From contig JACJWF010000006.1 in NCBI GenBank assembly GCA_020637295.1, forward strand, positions 62,001 through 126,000: 64,000 nt of DNA, read 5' to 3'. Positions 43,934 to 52,408 of the stretch are shown piece after piece; the first letter of the stretch is position 1, and every line of letters starts with the position of its first letter. The stretch comes from Acidimicrobiaceae bacterium (lineage in GTDB: Bacteria > Actinomycetota > Acidimicrobiia > Acidimicrobiales > Ilumatobacteraceae). A program made the translations under genes and the position numbers. The notes beneath the pieces are model-generated. The model saw nothing but the letters and a program-made list of their open reading frames with translations. It had not been told where the DNA came from and did no database searches.

Positions 43934-43939
43934 AGGCTA
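43934..43939 (-). promoter_or_regulatory. Leaderless -10 of pfkA
   Basis: TAGCCT on the minus strand, eight bases before GTG 43925, in the 31-base gap to the divergent gene. Confidence 0.5.
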
Positions 43940-43956
43940 AAGGAGAACAGCAGCGG

Positions 43957-44313
43957 ATGGCATGGGATTCGAGACGCGAGGTGCCGCGGAAGCGGCTGCT
44001 GATCGAGTGGGCGGTGATCTCGGCCGGCATCGCCATCGTCACCATGGCCTTCGGCTCGTCGCGGCCGGCGGAGACAGCCTTCGCCATCCTGCTCAGCGGC
44101 GTCATCTACCTGGGTTTCGGCGCGATCCTGGCCAAGTTCGGGTACGCCCGCAAGAGCCTGAAGCAACTGCGGGCAGAGTCCGCCATCGCTGCCCAGCAGA
44201 AGGCCGCAGCAGCGTCCGGCGGCTCCGGTGGCGGCGCCCCCCGGGCGCGGCCGGCACCCACCAAGCGCACCTCCACCGGCCCCAGCCAGCGGCCACGCAA
44301 GAAGAAGAGGTGA
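43957..44313 (+). CDS. Small membrane protein with basic tail
   Basis: 118 residues from ATG 43957; AGGAG lies 11 bases upstream. Two membrane helices (about 14-33 and 41-60) are followed by a Lys/Arg/Ala-rich tail ending in R-P-R-K-K-K-R. The tail could bind nucleic acid or the membrane surface. No family is recognised. It is divergent from pfkA and 16 bases before glpK. Confidence 0.65.
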   Translation: MAWDSRREVPRKRLLIEWAVISAGIAIVTMAFGSSRPAETAFAILLSGVIYLGFGAILAKFGYARKSLKQLRAESAIAAQQKAAAASGGSGGGAPRARPAPTKRTSTGPSQRPRKKKR

Positions 44314-44316
44314 CGC

Positions 44317-44322
44317 TACGGT
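44317..44322 (+). promoter_or_regulatory. Leaderless -10 of glpK
   Basis: TACGGT, seven bases before GTG 44330, in the 16-base gap after the small membrane protein gene. Confidence 0.55.
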
Positions 44323-44329
44323 TGGTCCC

Positions 44330-45817
44330 GTGAGCGACCAGCCGTGTGTCATCGCCATCGACGCGGGCACCACCGGGGTGCGCAGCCGGGCGGTCCGCCC
44401 CGGCGGCGGGCCCGTCGTGGCCTCGTACCGCGAGTTCACCCAGCACTTCCCGGAGCCTGGGTTGGTGGAGCACGACGCCACGGAGATCTGGGATGGCGTC
44501 GTCGCCACCCTGCACGACGTCATCGCCGAGGTCGGCCTGGCCAACGTGGCGGCCATCGGCATCACCAACCAGCGCGAGACCGTGCTGGCGTGGAACCGGC
44601 ACACGGGGCAGCCCTACGGCACGGCCATCGTGTGGCAGGACCGTCGCACCGCCGGCCGGTGCGACGAACTGGCCGCCGCCGGGATGCTGCCCCAGGTGCG
44701 GGAGATCACCGGCCTGGTCCTGGACCCCTACTTCTCCGGCTCGAAGATCGAGTGGCTGCTGGCCAACCGGGACATCCCGGTGGACGACGACCTCGCGCTG
44801 GGCACGATCGACACCTGGCTGCTGTGGAACCTCACCGGCGGCGAGGTCCACGCCACCGACCCGTCCAACGCCAGCCGCACGATGCTGTTCGACATTCGCA
44901 CGCTGGCGTGGAGCCCGGAGATGTGCGCCGTGTTCGGCGTGCCAGTGGCCGCGCTGCCCGAGGTGCTGCCGTCCAGCGGGCGGTTCGGGGTCACCTCCGA
45001 CCGCTGCGGCGTGCCCGCCGGCATCCCCGTCAGCGGCATCGCCGGCGACCAGCAGGCGGCGCTGTTCGGCCAGGCCTGCTTCACCCCCGGGTCCGCCAAG
45101 AACACGTACGGCACGGGGAGTTTCGTCCTCCTCAACGTGGGCGCCACCTGCCCGTCACCGGCCGACGGCATGCTCACCACCGTGGCCTGGACGCTCGCCG
45201 ACGGCACCGTCGCCTACGCGTTGGAAGGCGCCATCTTCGTCACCGGCGCGGCCATCCAGTGGCTGCGCGACGGCCTGGGCGTCATCTCGTCGGCCGCGGA
45301 GATCGGCCCGCTCGCCGCGTCCGTCACCGACAACGGCGGTGTCTACCTCGTGCCCGCGTTCGCCGGCCTGGGCAGCCCGTGGTGGGACCCCTACGCCCGC
45401 GGCACCATCGTCGGCGTCACCCGCGGGTCCACCCGCGCCCACCTGGCCCGGGCCGTGGTGGAGGCGATGACCTACCAGACCCGCGACGCCGTCGACGCGA
45501 TGTGCCACGCCGCCGGCGTGGAGATCCGCGACCTGCGGGTGGACGGCGGCGCCTCCGTGATGGACGACATGCTGCAGATGCAGGCCGACCAGTTGGGCGT
45601 CACCGTGCTGCGCCCGGCGGACCAGGAGACCACTGCGCTGGGCGCCGCCTACCTGGCCGGCCTGGCGGAAGGCTTGTGGCCGTCGCTGGACGCCATCGCC
45701 GCCGAGTGGGCCGTGGACGCCACCTTCCTGCCGGCCGAGGACCGCACCATCACGGACCTCCTCCACGCCGGCTGGCAACGCGCCGTCGAGCGCTCTCGAG
45801 ACTGGATCGAACACTGA
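44330..45817 (+). CDS. glpK: Glycerol kinase
   Basis: Phosphorylates glycerol to glycerol 3-phosphate. 495 residues. A-I-D-A-G-T-T-G-V-R-S starts the ATP site; N-Q-R-E-T, W-Q-D-R-R-T and G-T-I-D-T-W-L-L-W-N-L-T-G-G are FGGY/glycerol kinase blocks. G-I-A-G-D-Q-Q-A-A-L-F-G-Q is the signature with the catalytic aspartate, followed by K-N-T-Y-G-T-G. It should feed the GlpD-type dehydrogenase that begins at 63770. Confidence 0.97.
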   Translation: MSDQPCVIAIDAGTTGVRSRAVRPGGGPVVASYREFTQHFPEPGLVEHDATEIWDGVVATLHDVIAEVGLANVAAIGITNQRETVLAWNRHTGQPYGTAIVWQDRRTAGRCDELAAAGMLPQVREITGLVLDPYFSGSKIEWLLANRDIPVDDDLALGTIDTWLLWNLTGGEVHATDPSNASRTMLFDIRTLAWSPEMCAVFGVPVAALPEVLPSSGRFGVTSDRCGVPAGIPVSGIAGDQQAALFGQACFTPGSAKNTYGTGSFVLLNVGATCPSPADGMLTTVAWTLADGTVAYALEGAIFVTGAAIQWLRDGLGVISSAAEIGPLAASVTDNGGVYLVPAFAGLGSPWWDPYARGTIVGVTRGSTRAHLARAVVEAMTYQTRDAVDAMCHAAGVEIRDLRVDGGASVMDDMLQMQADQLGVTVLRPADQETTALGAAYLAGLAEGLWPSLDAIAAEWAVDATFLPAEDRTITDLLHAGWQRAVERSRDWIEH

Positions 45818-45840
45818 GCCCGCACCCCCCGCACCCCTCC

Positions 45841-47109
45841 GTGTCCGCATCGGCCGACGCCGTGCTGGAGCACGTCCGCCCCCACGGGCATGTCATCGTC
45901 CCCCTCGGCAACGGCGAGCCCATCGCACTGATGGACGCGTTGGAGCGTGCCGCTGCAGCCGGCCACCTGACGGCCGTCACCGTCCACCAGATGCACGCCC
46001 TGCGCGACCGGCCCTACCTCCACGGTGAGTACGGCGACCGGCTCACCCACGTCAGCTACTTCCTCTCCCACATCACCCGGCCCTGCTACCAGAAGGGCAC
46101 GGTGCAACTGGTCCCCAACCACTTCAGCGAGGTCTACTCGCACATGCAGCGGCGGGCTCACGACCCGCTGGTCATCGCCTGCGCCTCCCCCGCCGACCGG
46201 CACGGCTACTTCAGCCTCGGCGTCAGCGCCGACTACACCAGCAGCTTCATCGGGCGGGCCCGGTTCTTCCTCGAGGTCAACGATCGGATGCCGCGGACGT
46301 TCGGCCGCAACCAGATCCACATCAGCCAGATCGAAGGGTTCGTCGAGAACCACCGGCCGCTGGTGGAGGTGCCGCCGCCGGAGATGGACGAGCACGACCA
46401 CACCATCGCCGCGTTCGTGGCCGAGCGCATCCCCGACGGCGCCTGCCTGCAGACGGGCATCGGGGCCATCCCCAACGCCATCATGTCGGCGCTGGGCAGC
46501 CACCGCGACCTCGGCGTGCACACCGAGTTGATCAGCGACGGGCTGGTCGATCTGGTGGAGGCCGGCATCGTCAACGGCGTCCGCAAGATGCACAACCGCA
46601 CCAAGGTGGTCGGCACGTTCTGCCTCGGCACCCAGCGGTTGTACGACTTCGTCCACGAGAACGCGGCCATCGAACTGTGGAGCGCTCGCTACGTCAACGA
46701 CCCGCGCCTGCTCAGCCGGGAGCGCAACTTCGTGTCGATCAACGCCACCCTGTCGGTGGACTTCCTCGGCCAGTGCGCCAGCGAGACCCTGGCCGGCCGG
46801 TACTACTCGTCGTCGGGCGGGCAGGTGGACTTCGCCCGCGGCGCCATGTACAGCGAGGGCGGGCAGGGCTTCATCGTCCTCCACTCCACCGCCGGCGACG
46901 GGTCGATCAGCCGCATCGTGCCCCAGTTCGGCACCGGCGAGGTGGTCACCAACTCCAAGAACACCGTGGACAAGGTGGTCACCGAGTACGGCGTCGCCGA
47001 GCTGCGGTCGCGCACAGTGCGGGAACGCACCACGGCCCTCATCGCCGTCGCCCACCCGATGCACCGCGAGCAGCTCACCGCCGAAGCTCACCGCCTCGGC
47101 TACCTGTAG
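45841..47109 (+). CDS. Acetyl-CoA hydrolase/4-hydroxybutyrate CoA-transferase family
   Basis: 422 residues from GTG 45841. Full length for the Cat1/AbfT-type CoA-transferases. I-V-P-L-G-N-G-E-P is at the N-terminus. T-G-I-G-A-I-P-N-A and H-T-E-L-I-S-D-G lie in the second half. F-L-G-Q-C-A-S-E and G-G-Q-V-D-F-A-R-G-A form the C-terminal active-site region. The acyl group moved is not known; acetate, butyrate or 4-hydroxybutyrate are typical. It begins 23 bases after glpK and may share its mRNA. Confidence 0.9.
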   Translation: MSASADAVLEHVRPHGHVIVPLGNGEPIALMDALERAAAAGHLTAVTVHQMHALRDRPYLHGEYGDRLTHVSYFLSHITRPCYQKGTVQLVPNHFSEVYSHMQRRAHDPLVIACASPADRHGYFSLGVSADYTSSFIGRARFFLEVNDRMPRTFGRNQIHISQIEGFVENHRPLVEVPPPEMDEHDHTIAAFVAERIPDGACLQTGIGAIPNAIMSALGSHRDLGVHTELISDGLVDLVEAGIVNGVRKMHNRTKVVGTFCLGTQRLYDFVHENAAIELWSARYVNDPRLLSRERNFVSINATLSVDFLGQCASETLAGRYYSSSGGQVDFARGAMYSEGGQGFIVLHSTAGDGSISRIVPQFGTGEVVTNSKNTVDKVVTEYGVAELRSRTVRERTTALIAVAHPMHREQLTAEAHRLGYL

Positions 47110-47112
47110 GGT
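47107..47112 (+). promoter_or_regulatory. Leaderless -10 of the VOC gene, containing a stop codon
   Basis: TAGGGT, six bases before ATG 47119. Its first three bases are the stop codon of the CoA-transferase gene. Confidence 0.5.
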
Positions 47113-47118
47113 CCGCTC

Positions 47119-47514
47119 ATGACTGCGGAGTACCAGTTCACGCGGGTGCTGGCCGACCGGTTCGAGGCGACGTTCCTCTTCTACCGCGACGTCATGGGCT
47201 TCACGCCCGTCTTCGGCACCCAGCACGACACCTACGCCGACTTCGACCTCGGCACCTTCCACATCTCCCTGTTCGATCGGGCCGAGATGGCCGCTGCGCT
47301 CGGCACGTCCGGGCTGCCCGTCTCGGCGCCCGCGCAGGACGGTGTGTGCCTGGTCTTCGAAGTGGCCGACGTGCGCGCCGAGGCAGCGCGGTTGACCTCC
47401 CTCGGCGTGCCGCTCGTCGCCGACGTCACCGACCACCCGGACTGGGGCATCACCACCCTCCATCTCCGGGACCCGGAGGGCACGCTGCTGGAGCTCAACC
47501 AGCCGCTGCCGTGA
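47119..47514 (+). CDS. VOC/glyoxalase-fold protein
   Basis: 131 residues, two beta-alpha-beta-beta-beta modules. F-Y-R-D-V-M-G-F-T-P-V-F in the first and L-R-D-P-E-G-T-L-L-E-L in the second are VOC hallmarks; the final glutamate is a usual metal ligand. Members include glyoxalase, bleomycin-binding and dioxygenase proteins; the substrate is not predictable here. It converges with alaA. Confidence 0.85.
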   Translation: MTAEYQFTRVLADRFEATFLFYRDVMGFTPVFGTQHDTYADFDLGTFHISLFDRAEMAAALGTSGLPVSAPAQDGVCLVFEVADVRAEAARLTSLGVPLVADVTDHPDWGITTLHLRDPEGTLLELNQPLP

Positions 47515-47540
47515 CCTGACGGGCCCGGCGGTTCGAGGCG

Positions 47541-48767
47541 TCAGAAGGCGTGGCGCTTGCGGTAGTGGTCGAGGAAGCGCTCGACGCGGTGGAGGGCCTC
47601 GGCCAGGTCGTCGGTGGGCGGCAGGAAGACCAGGCGGAAGTGATCGTTGTCCGGCCAGTTGAACCCGGTGCCCTGCACCACCAGCAGCTTCTCCTCCGCC
47701 AGCAGCTCGTAGGCGAACTCCTGGTCGTCGGCGATCGGGTACACCTTCGGGTCCAGCCGGGGGAACATGTACAACGCGCCCTTGGGCTTCACCACGCTGA
47801 CGCCGGGGATGGACGAGAGGGCGTCGTACGCCATGTCCCGCTGGCGGGTCAGGCGACCGGTCGGCGCCACGAGCTCGGTGATGCTCTGGTAGCCGCCGAG
47901 CGCGGTCTGGATGGCGAGCTGGCCCGGCGTGTTGGAGCACAGCCGCATCGAAGCCAGCATGTCCAGCCCCTCGATGTAGTCGGCGGCGTGGCGCTTCTCG
48001 CCGCTGACCACCATCCATCCGGCCCGGTAGCCGCAGGAGCGGTAGTTCTTCGACAGGCCGTTGAACGTCACGAACAGCACGTCGTCGGCCAGCGAGGCGA
48101 TGCTGGTGTGGGTGTTGCCGTCGTACAGCGTCTTGTCGTAGATCTCGTCGCACATGACGATCAGCTGGTGCTGACGGGCGATCTCGATCAGCTCCCGCAG
48201 CAGGTCGTCCGAGTACAGGGCGCCGGTGGGGTTGTTCGGGTTGATCACCACGATGGCCTTCGTGGCCGACGTGATCTTGGAGCGGATGTCGTCCAGGTCG
48301 GGGAACCAGTCCGCCTGCTCGTCGCACAGGTAGTGGACGGGGCGGCCGCCGGACAGCGACACGGCGGCGGTCCACAGCGGGTAGTCCGGCGCCGGCACCA
48401 GCACCTCGTCGCCATCGTCCAGCAGCGCCTGGAGGCTCATGACGATCAGCTCGGACGCCCCGTTGCCGAGGTACACGTCGTCCACCGACACGCCCTGGAT
48501 GTGCTTCTCCTGGGTGTAGTGGACGATCGACTTGCGCGGCGCGAACAGGCCCTTCGAGTCCGTGTAGCCGGCGGCGTGTGGGAGATTGCGGATCATGTCC
48601 TGGACGATCTCGTCCGGCGGCTCCAGGCCGAACACGGCGAGGTTGCCGATGTTCAGCTTGATGATCTTCTGGCCCTCTTCCTCCATCTCGCGTGCGCGGT
48701 CGAGCACCGGACCCCGGATGTCGTAACAGACGTTGGCCAGCTTGGCGGACTTCTCGACGGGCTTCAC
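47541..48767 (-). CDS. alaA: Alanine/glutamate--pyruvate aminotransferase
   Basis: 408 residues, closely like E. coli AlaA at the N-terminus (EKSAKLANVCYDIRGPVL). PLP enzyme of class I: G-N-G-A-S-E-L, P-D-Y-P-L-W, N-P-N-N-P-T-G-A and the lysine in N-G-L-S-K-N-Y-R-S-C-G-Y-R. It interconverts pyruvate and glutamate with alanine and 2-oxoglutarate. GTG 48767 has TAGGCT eight bases upstream; that hexamer overlaps the end of the ACT gene. Confidence 0.95.
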   Translation of the reverse strand: MKPVEKSAKLANVCYDIRGPVLDRAREMEEEGQKIIKLNIGNLAVFGLEPPDEIVQDMIRNLPHAAGYTDSKGLFAPRKSIVHYTQEKHIQGVSVDDVYLGNGASELIVMSLQALLDDGDEVLVPAPDYPLWTAAVSLSGGRPVHYLCDEQADWFPDLDDIRSKITSATKAIVVINPNNPTGALYSDDLLRELIEIARQHQLIVMCDEIYDKTLYDGNTHTSIASLADDVLFVTFNGLSKNYRSCGYRAGWMVVSGEKRHAADYIEGLDMLASMRLCSNTPGQLAIQTALGGYQSITELVAPTGRLTRQRDMAYDALSSIPGVSVVKPKGALYMFPRLDPKVYPIADDQEFAYELLAEEKLLVVQGTGFNWPDNDHFRLVFLPPTDDLAEALHRVERFLDHYRKRHAF

Positions 48768-48775
48768 GGTGGAGA

Positions 48776-48781
48776 AGCCTA
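48776..48781 (-). promoter_or_regulatory. Leaderless -10 of alaA
   Basis: TAGGCT on the minus strand, eight bases before GTG 48767. Confidence 0.5.
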
Positions 48782-49423
48782 CGGGTGGACCCCCACGACG
48801 GCAGGGTCAATTGCATCGACGATCGCACCGAGCAGGCGGAACTCCTCCCGCTCGCGGGCGTGGAACACCCGGCCGGAGCGGCCGCAGACGAGGGTGATGC
48901 CGTGTCGCGGCACCTTCGCCCAGGCCAGGTCTCCCGGCGAGTGAGCGTGCTCCCCCTCCAGGTGATCGCTGCCGGCGAGGAAGGCGGCGAGCCAACCGAG
49001 GTCCGGCATGGCCCCGCTGGACGCCACCGGCTCGGCCGACACAGGGTCCAGCGCGGACGCCCAATCCCCGTCCAGCAGGTCGCGCAACTGGTCGCACGCC
49101 ACCTGCAGCCGCTGGGCCGGCGCCGCCGACACGATCGCCGTCGCCGTGGCCAGCGTGCCGAGCGCGCCGTCCAGCCGTTCCGGCGCCACCGGGCGGATGT
49201 CCTCCACCGCCACCCCATCCACCTGGCGGATCTCGTTGACCAGCAGATCCACCAGCGAGTCGTCGGGAAGGTCAACCCGCAGTTCGTCGATGGCGGACCC
49301 GCCACCACGCTCCAGGATCTCGATTCCGACGACGTCGCCCTGCACGGCACCGACTCTGGATGCCACCTGGCCGAGGGCACCGGGACGGTCGGGCAACCAC
49401 ACGCGGACGACGTAGCTGGGCAC
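48779..49423 (-). CDS. ACT-domain protein
   Basis: 214 residues from GTG 49423. An ACT fold fills the first 70 residues (Y-V-V-R-V-W-L-P-D-R-P-G-A-L-G-Q-V-A at the ligand site). The rest (A-W-A-K-V-P-R-H-G and V-C-G-R-S-G-R-V-F-H) is GAF-like or unassigned. ACT domains usually bind amino acids, and the alaA gene behind it fits an amino-acid sensor. The start is fixed by TAGCGT seven bases upstream; a longer frame from 49462 would run through that promoter. Confidence 0.8.
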   Translation of the reverse strand: MPSYVVRVWLPDRPGALGQVASRVGAVQGDVVGIEILERGGGSAIDELRVDLPDDSLVDLLVNEIRQVDGVAVEDIRPVAPERLDGALGTLATATAIVSAAPAQRLQVACDQLRDLLDGDWASALDPVSAEPVASSGAMPDLGWLAAFLAGSDHLEGEHAHSPGDLAWAKVPRHGITLVCGRSGRVFHAREREEFRLLGAIVDAIDPAVVGVHP

Positions 49424-49430
49424 GTGGGCG

Positions 49431-49436
49431 ACGCTA
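49431..49436 (-). promoter_or_regulatory. Leaderless -10 of the ACT gene
   Basis: TAGCGT on the minus strand, seven bases before GTG 49423. Confidence 0.55.
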
Positions 49437-49504
49437 CAGAGCCAACGCGCGCCCGGGGTCACGAATTCGTGACGGCTGTGTGAACGCCGCCCCGGCAGCC
49501 CGGG

Positions 49505-50254
49505 TCAGGCGCGGCGCGGGCCGAACCGGACCGCCACGCCAGGGGAATGCAGCACGCTGTCCGGCGGGCGGGCCGCCAGCCCCGGGAAGCCGGCTGCGGC
49601 CATCAGACCGTCGTCGATCGACATCAGCGTTGCCCGGTGCAGCGGCCACTCCGGATGCTCGTTCGGCCAGTAGCGGGTGCGGCCGCGGCGGTCCGGCAGG
49701 AACAGGCCCCAGCGGGCGGTGAGGAACTGCTCCAGCGGCGTCGGGGCGACCGGTTCGCCGACCTCCACGGTGACGGCGGACGACACCCCACGCGGCCCCG
49801 GCCAGCGCCGCCGGGTGCGGTAGGTCAGGCGTGCCCCGTCGCACTCCAGGTCCATCGCCGCCCACAGGTACGGCAGGCCGGTGCCCCAACGGGCGACGAC
49901 CACCGTGGCCAGGCGGGCGGCCTCCAGCGACCGGAACACCACACCCCGCCGGCCCTGCTCGTCCACACCGTAGAGGCGGACGTTGGTCTCCAGGAACGTG
50001 CCGAAGTACGGCACCGCCGGCCCGCGCAGGAGGCCGATCTTCTCCATCGAGAACGGCACCAGTCCGACATAGCTCACACCGTCGACCGTGTCCGGTCGCA
50101 CGCCTGCGGGCAGGAACGGCGCCACGAGGCCGGGCTCCACGGCCCAGTGCAGGAACGTCAGGGTCATCCACCGCTGGGTGAACACGGTGCGCCCGACCGC
50201 CCGCGGCGCCGTCGCCGTGACGGCCTCCGGCTCCACCGCATCTCCCGAGATCAC
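49505..50254 (-). CDS. DUF2071 (YqjF) family protein
   Basis: 249 residues. Q-R-W-M-T-L-T-F-L-H-W, P-F-L-P-A-G-V, V-G-L-V-P-F-S-M and F-L-E-T-N-V-R-L-Y-G-V are the YqjF blocks; the C-terminal part has F-L-T-A-R-W-G-L-F and R-A-T-L-M-S-I. The family folds like acetoacetate decarboxylase but its activity is unknown. GTG 50254 has TAGCCT seven bases upstream. Confidence 0.88.
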   Translation of the reverse strand: MISGDAVEPEAVTATAPRAVGRTVFTQRWMTLTFLHWAVEPGLVAPFLPAGVRPDTVDGVSYVGLVPFSMEKIGLLRGPAVPYFGTFLETNVRLYGVDEQGRRGVVFRSLEAARLATVVVARWGTGLPYLWAAMDLECDGARLTYRTRRRWPGPRGVSSAVTVEVGEPVAPTPLEQFLTARWGLFLPDRRGRTRYWPNEHPEWPLHRATLMSIDDGLMAAAGFPGLAARPPDSVLHSPGVAVRFGPRRA

Positions 50255-50261
50255 CCCGCCG

Positions 50262-50267
50262 AGGCTA
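50262..50267 (-). promoter_or_regulatory. Leaderless -10 of the DUF2071 gene
   Basis: TAGCCT on the minus strand, seven bases before GTG 50254 and 12 bases from the palindromic element. Confidence 0.55.
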
Positions 50268-50279
50268 CGACCCCCCGAT

Positions 50280-50459
50280 CTCCCAACACCCCCGCCCCAT
50301 CGAACTTGTCGCGGCCGCTACCGGCGGAACCCGAGGTCACGCCGCGACAACTTCCGGAGGCACCGACTCCGCCCACCCCATCGAACTTGTCGCGGCCGCT
50401 ACCGGCGGAACCCGAGGTCACGCCGCGACAACTTCGGGAAGGGGCGGGGGTGTTGGGAG
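50280..50459. repeat. Nested palindromic intergenic element, copy 2 (double)
   Basis: Perfect 19-base outer inverted arms: CTCCCAACACCCCCGCCCC (50280-50298) and its complement (50441-50459). Between them are two direct copies, 81 bases apart, of a 57-base unit. Each unit is itself an inverted repeat: GAACTTGTCGCGGC (50302-50315 and 50383-50396) against GCCGCGACAACTTC (50341-50354 and 50422-50435), with 13 of 14 positions pairing. It fills the space between two divergent promoters, so it is not a terminator. Confidence 0.85.
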
Positions 50460-50475
50460 GGTGGGGGCGGTGTGG

Positions 50476-50481
50476 CACGAT
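50476..50481 (+). promoter_or_regulatory. Leaderless -10 of ppa
   Basis: CACGAT, six bases before ATG 50488, and 16 bases after the palindromic element. Confidence 0.45.
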
Positions 50482-50487
50482 GCACCC

Positions 50488-51003
50488 ATGTCGCACGACC
50501 TACCCGACGAGTGCATCCATGTCGTGATCGAGATCCCGCGGGGCAGCCGCAACAAGTACGAGATCGACCACGAGACCGGGCGGGTCTTTCTCGACCGCCG
50601 CCTCTTCACAGCCACCACCTACCCCGCCGACTACGGCTTCGTGCCGGACACGCTCGGCGGCGACGGCGACCCGCTGGACGCCTTGGTCCTGCTGGAGGAC
50701 CCCGTGTACCCCGGCGTGTGGGTGGCCGCCCGGCCGGTCGGCGTGCTGTTCATGCGCGACGAGGCCGGTGAGGACGCCAAGCTGATCTGCGTGCCCCCGA
50801 AGGAGCCACGCTGGGCCAACGTCCACGACCTCGAGGACCTGACCCCGCAGTTGGTCGAGGAGATCCAGCACTTCTTCGAGGTGTACAAGGCGCTGGAGCC
50901 GGGCAAGGAGTCCAGCACCGCCGGGATCGCCGGCAAGGAAGCGGCCTGGCAGGAGATCGAAGCCTCCCGGATGAACTTCCGGGCCACGCACCAGCGCCCC
51001 TGA
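50488..51003 (+). CDS. ppa: Inorganic pyrophosphatase, family I
   Basis: 171 residues. I-E-I-P-R-G-S-R-N-K-Y-E starts the active site. The signature D-P-L-D-A-L-V (family consensus D-x-D-P-x-D, metal-binding aspartates) lies near residue 54-63, and K-L-I-C-V-P further on. It hydrolyses pyrophosphate from nucleotide and polymer synthesis. ATG 50488 is preferred to earlier frame starts because of the short spacing to CACGAT and the family's usual N-terminus. Confidence 0.95.
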   Translation: MSHDLPDECIHVVIEIPRGSRNKYEIDHETGRVFLDRRLFTATTYPADYGFVPDTLGGDGDPLDALVLLEDPVYPGVWVAARPVGVLFMRDEAGEDAKLICVPPKEPRWANVHDLEDLTPQLVEEIQHFFEVYKALEPGKESSTAGIAGKEAAWQEIEASRMNFRATHQRP

Positions 51004-51029
51004 CCTCGGGCCGGCGACGCCGCCCGCCT

Positions 51030-51968
51030 CTACAGCGCGTGGACCACCGGCAGCAGCGCCGCACCGATGGCTCCGGCGCGCTCCCCCATCTCGGCGAACT
51101 CCAGGCGCGGGTGCGGCCGAAGCTCCGGGGCGTACAGCAACTCGGCGAACCACCGCCGGATCGGGCCGGACGACAGGTCCTTCGACGCGGCCAACCCCCC
51201 ACCCAGCACGAGCAGGCCGGGGTCGAGGAGGTTGGTGAGGTTCGCCAGACCCAGCGCCACCCAGCGGCCGAACTCGTCGAACACCTCCAGCGCCTCGAGG
51301 TCCCCCTCACGGGCCGCCACCGCCAACTGCTCGCCGCGGACGTCGTCCACGCTGCCGGCGATCTCCACCACGCGGGTCAGGCGGTGCGCCGCCGCAGCGT
51401 CCCGCGCCAGGCGGCCGAGGCCGGACCCGGAGGCGTAACGCTCCCAGCAGCCCCGGCGGCCGCACGGGCACGGCGGGCCGGTGGGGTCCACCACCATGTG
51501 GCCGATCTCGCCGGTGAACCCGTTGGCACCACGGACCAGGCGGCCACCGGCCACCACCCCACCACCGATGCCGGTGCCGAGCGTGACCATCACGAAGTCG
51601 TCGCTGCCGCGGGCCACCCCCCGCTTCCACTCGGCCACCGCCGCGCACGTGGCGTCGTTGTCCACGTGGACGTCCGTGCCCAGCCGGTCCGCCAGCAGGC
51701 GCCCGACGTGGAAGTCGCGGATGTCCACCAGGTTGGGTGCGGCGCGCAGCGTGCCGTCCATCGTCACCAGGCCGGGCACGCCCACACCGATGGTGTCGAA
51801 CGGCGCCAGTTCCTCCGCCAGCCCGACCAGCGTGTCGATGATGGCGTCCGGGCCCTTGGGGGTGGGGCGACGGGCCTCGCCGACCACCTGCAGATCGTCG
51901 TCCAGGCACAGCGCGAGGCACTTCGTGCCCCCCACGTCGATCCCGACGCGGCGCGCCGGCGTGGTCAT
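51030..51968 (-). CDS. ROK family glucokinase
   Basis: 312 residues. V-G-I-D-V-G-G-T-K-C-L-A is the phosphate loop, V-D-N-D-A-T-C-A-A has the catalytic aspartate, and C-P-C-G-R-R-G-C-W-E is the zinc motif with H in G-E-I-G-H-M. It is similar to the actinobacterial glucokinases that lie beside SRPBCC proteins. Overlap with the SRPBCC gene is four bases (ATGA). It is distinct from the ROK gene at 26483, which is shorter. Confidence 0.93.
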   Translation of the reverse strand: MTTPARRVGIDVGGTKCLALCLDDDLQVVGEARRPTPKGPDAIIDTLVGLAEELAPFDTIGVGVPGLVTMDGTLRAAPNLVDIRDFHVGRLLADRLGTDVHVDNDATCAAVAEWKRGVARGSDDFVMVTLGTGIGGGVVAGGRLVRGANGFTGEIGHMVVDPTGPPCPCGRRGCWERYASGSGLGRLARDAAAAHRLTRVVEIAGSVDDVRGEQLAVAAREGDLEALEVFDEFGRWVALGLANLTNLLDPGLLVLGGGLAASKDLSSGPIRRWFAELLYAPELRPHPRLEFAEMGERAGAIGAALLPVVHAL

Positions 51969-52399
51969 CCCTCGGCGCGGGCCTTCAGCTCGCGCACGGT
52001 GTTGAGGATGCGGACCTCCGCCCGGCGCTTCACGAACCCAGGCAGCGGCACCACCAGTTCGATCGTCAGGTCGTAGCGCACCTCGGTGCCGCCATCACTG
52101 GTGGCCGTGAAGATGTACGCCCCGTCGATGGTGCGCATGATGTCGCCGCGCAGCATCCGCCAGGCGAGCACGTTGGGCGCCTGCGAGTAGTCGTACGCCA
52201 GCGTGTAGTGCGTGCTGCGACCGAGCGCCGACGCCCGGTACTCGACCTCCACCGGCCGACCCTCGTCGTCGCGACCGCGGACGATGACGTCCTTCACGTC
52301 CTTCGCCCACTCCGGGTAGTGCTCGAAGTCGGTGGCGATGGCCCACACCCGCTCGGGTGCGGCCGCGATGGTGGTGGTCTGCGACGCGGTTTCGGCCAT
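51965..52399 (-). CDS. SRPBCC (START-like/polyketide-cyclase fold) protein
   Basis: 144 residues. I-A-A-A-P-E-R-V-W-A-I-A-T-D-F-E-H-Y-P-E-W opens the fold, which holds a hydrophobic ligand pocket. The C-terminal helix ends L-N-T-V-R-E-L-K. It is like mycobacterial Rv2185c in neighbourhood, and a lipid-binding role is possible. ATG 52399 has TAGAAC six bases upstream (imperfect -10). Confidence 0.85.
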   Translation of the reverse strand: MAETASQTTTIAAAPERVWAIATDFEHYPEWAKDVKDVIVRGRDDEGRPVEVEYRASALGRSTHYTLAYDYSQAPNVLAWRMLRGDIMRTIDGAYIFTATSDGGTEVRYDLTIELVVPLPGFVKRRAEVRILNTVRELKARAEG

Positions 52400-52408
52400 G
52401 AGGGTGTT

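Noticed and set aside
45649..49380. A 1243-codon minus-strand frame
   Set aside because: Passes through glpK, the CoA-transferase, the VOC gene and out of frame through alaA; composition is Arg/Gly/Pro noise.
50280..50459. Terminator pair or attenuator
   Set aside because: The flanking genes are transcribed away from the element, so no transcript is expected to run into it.
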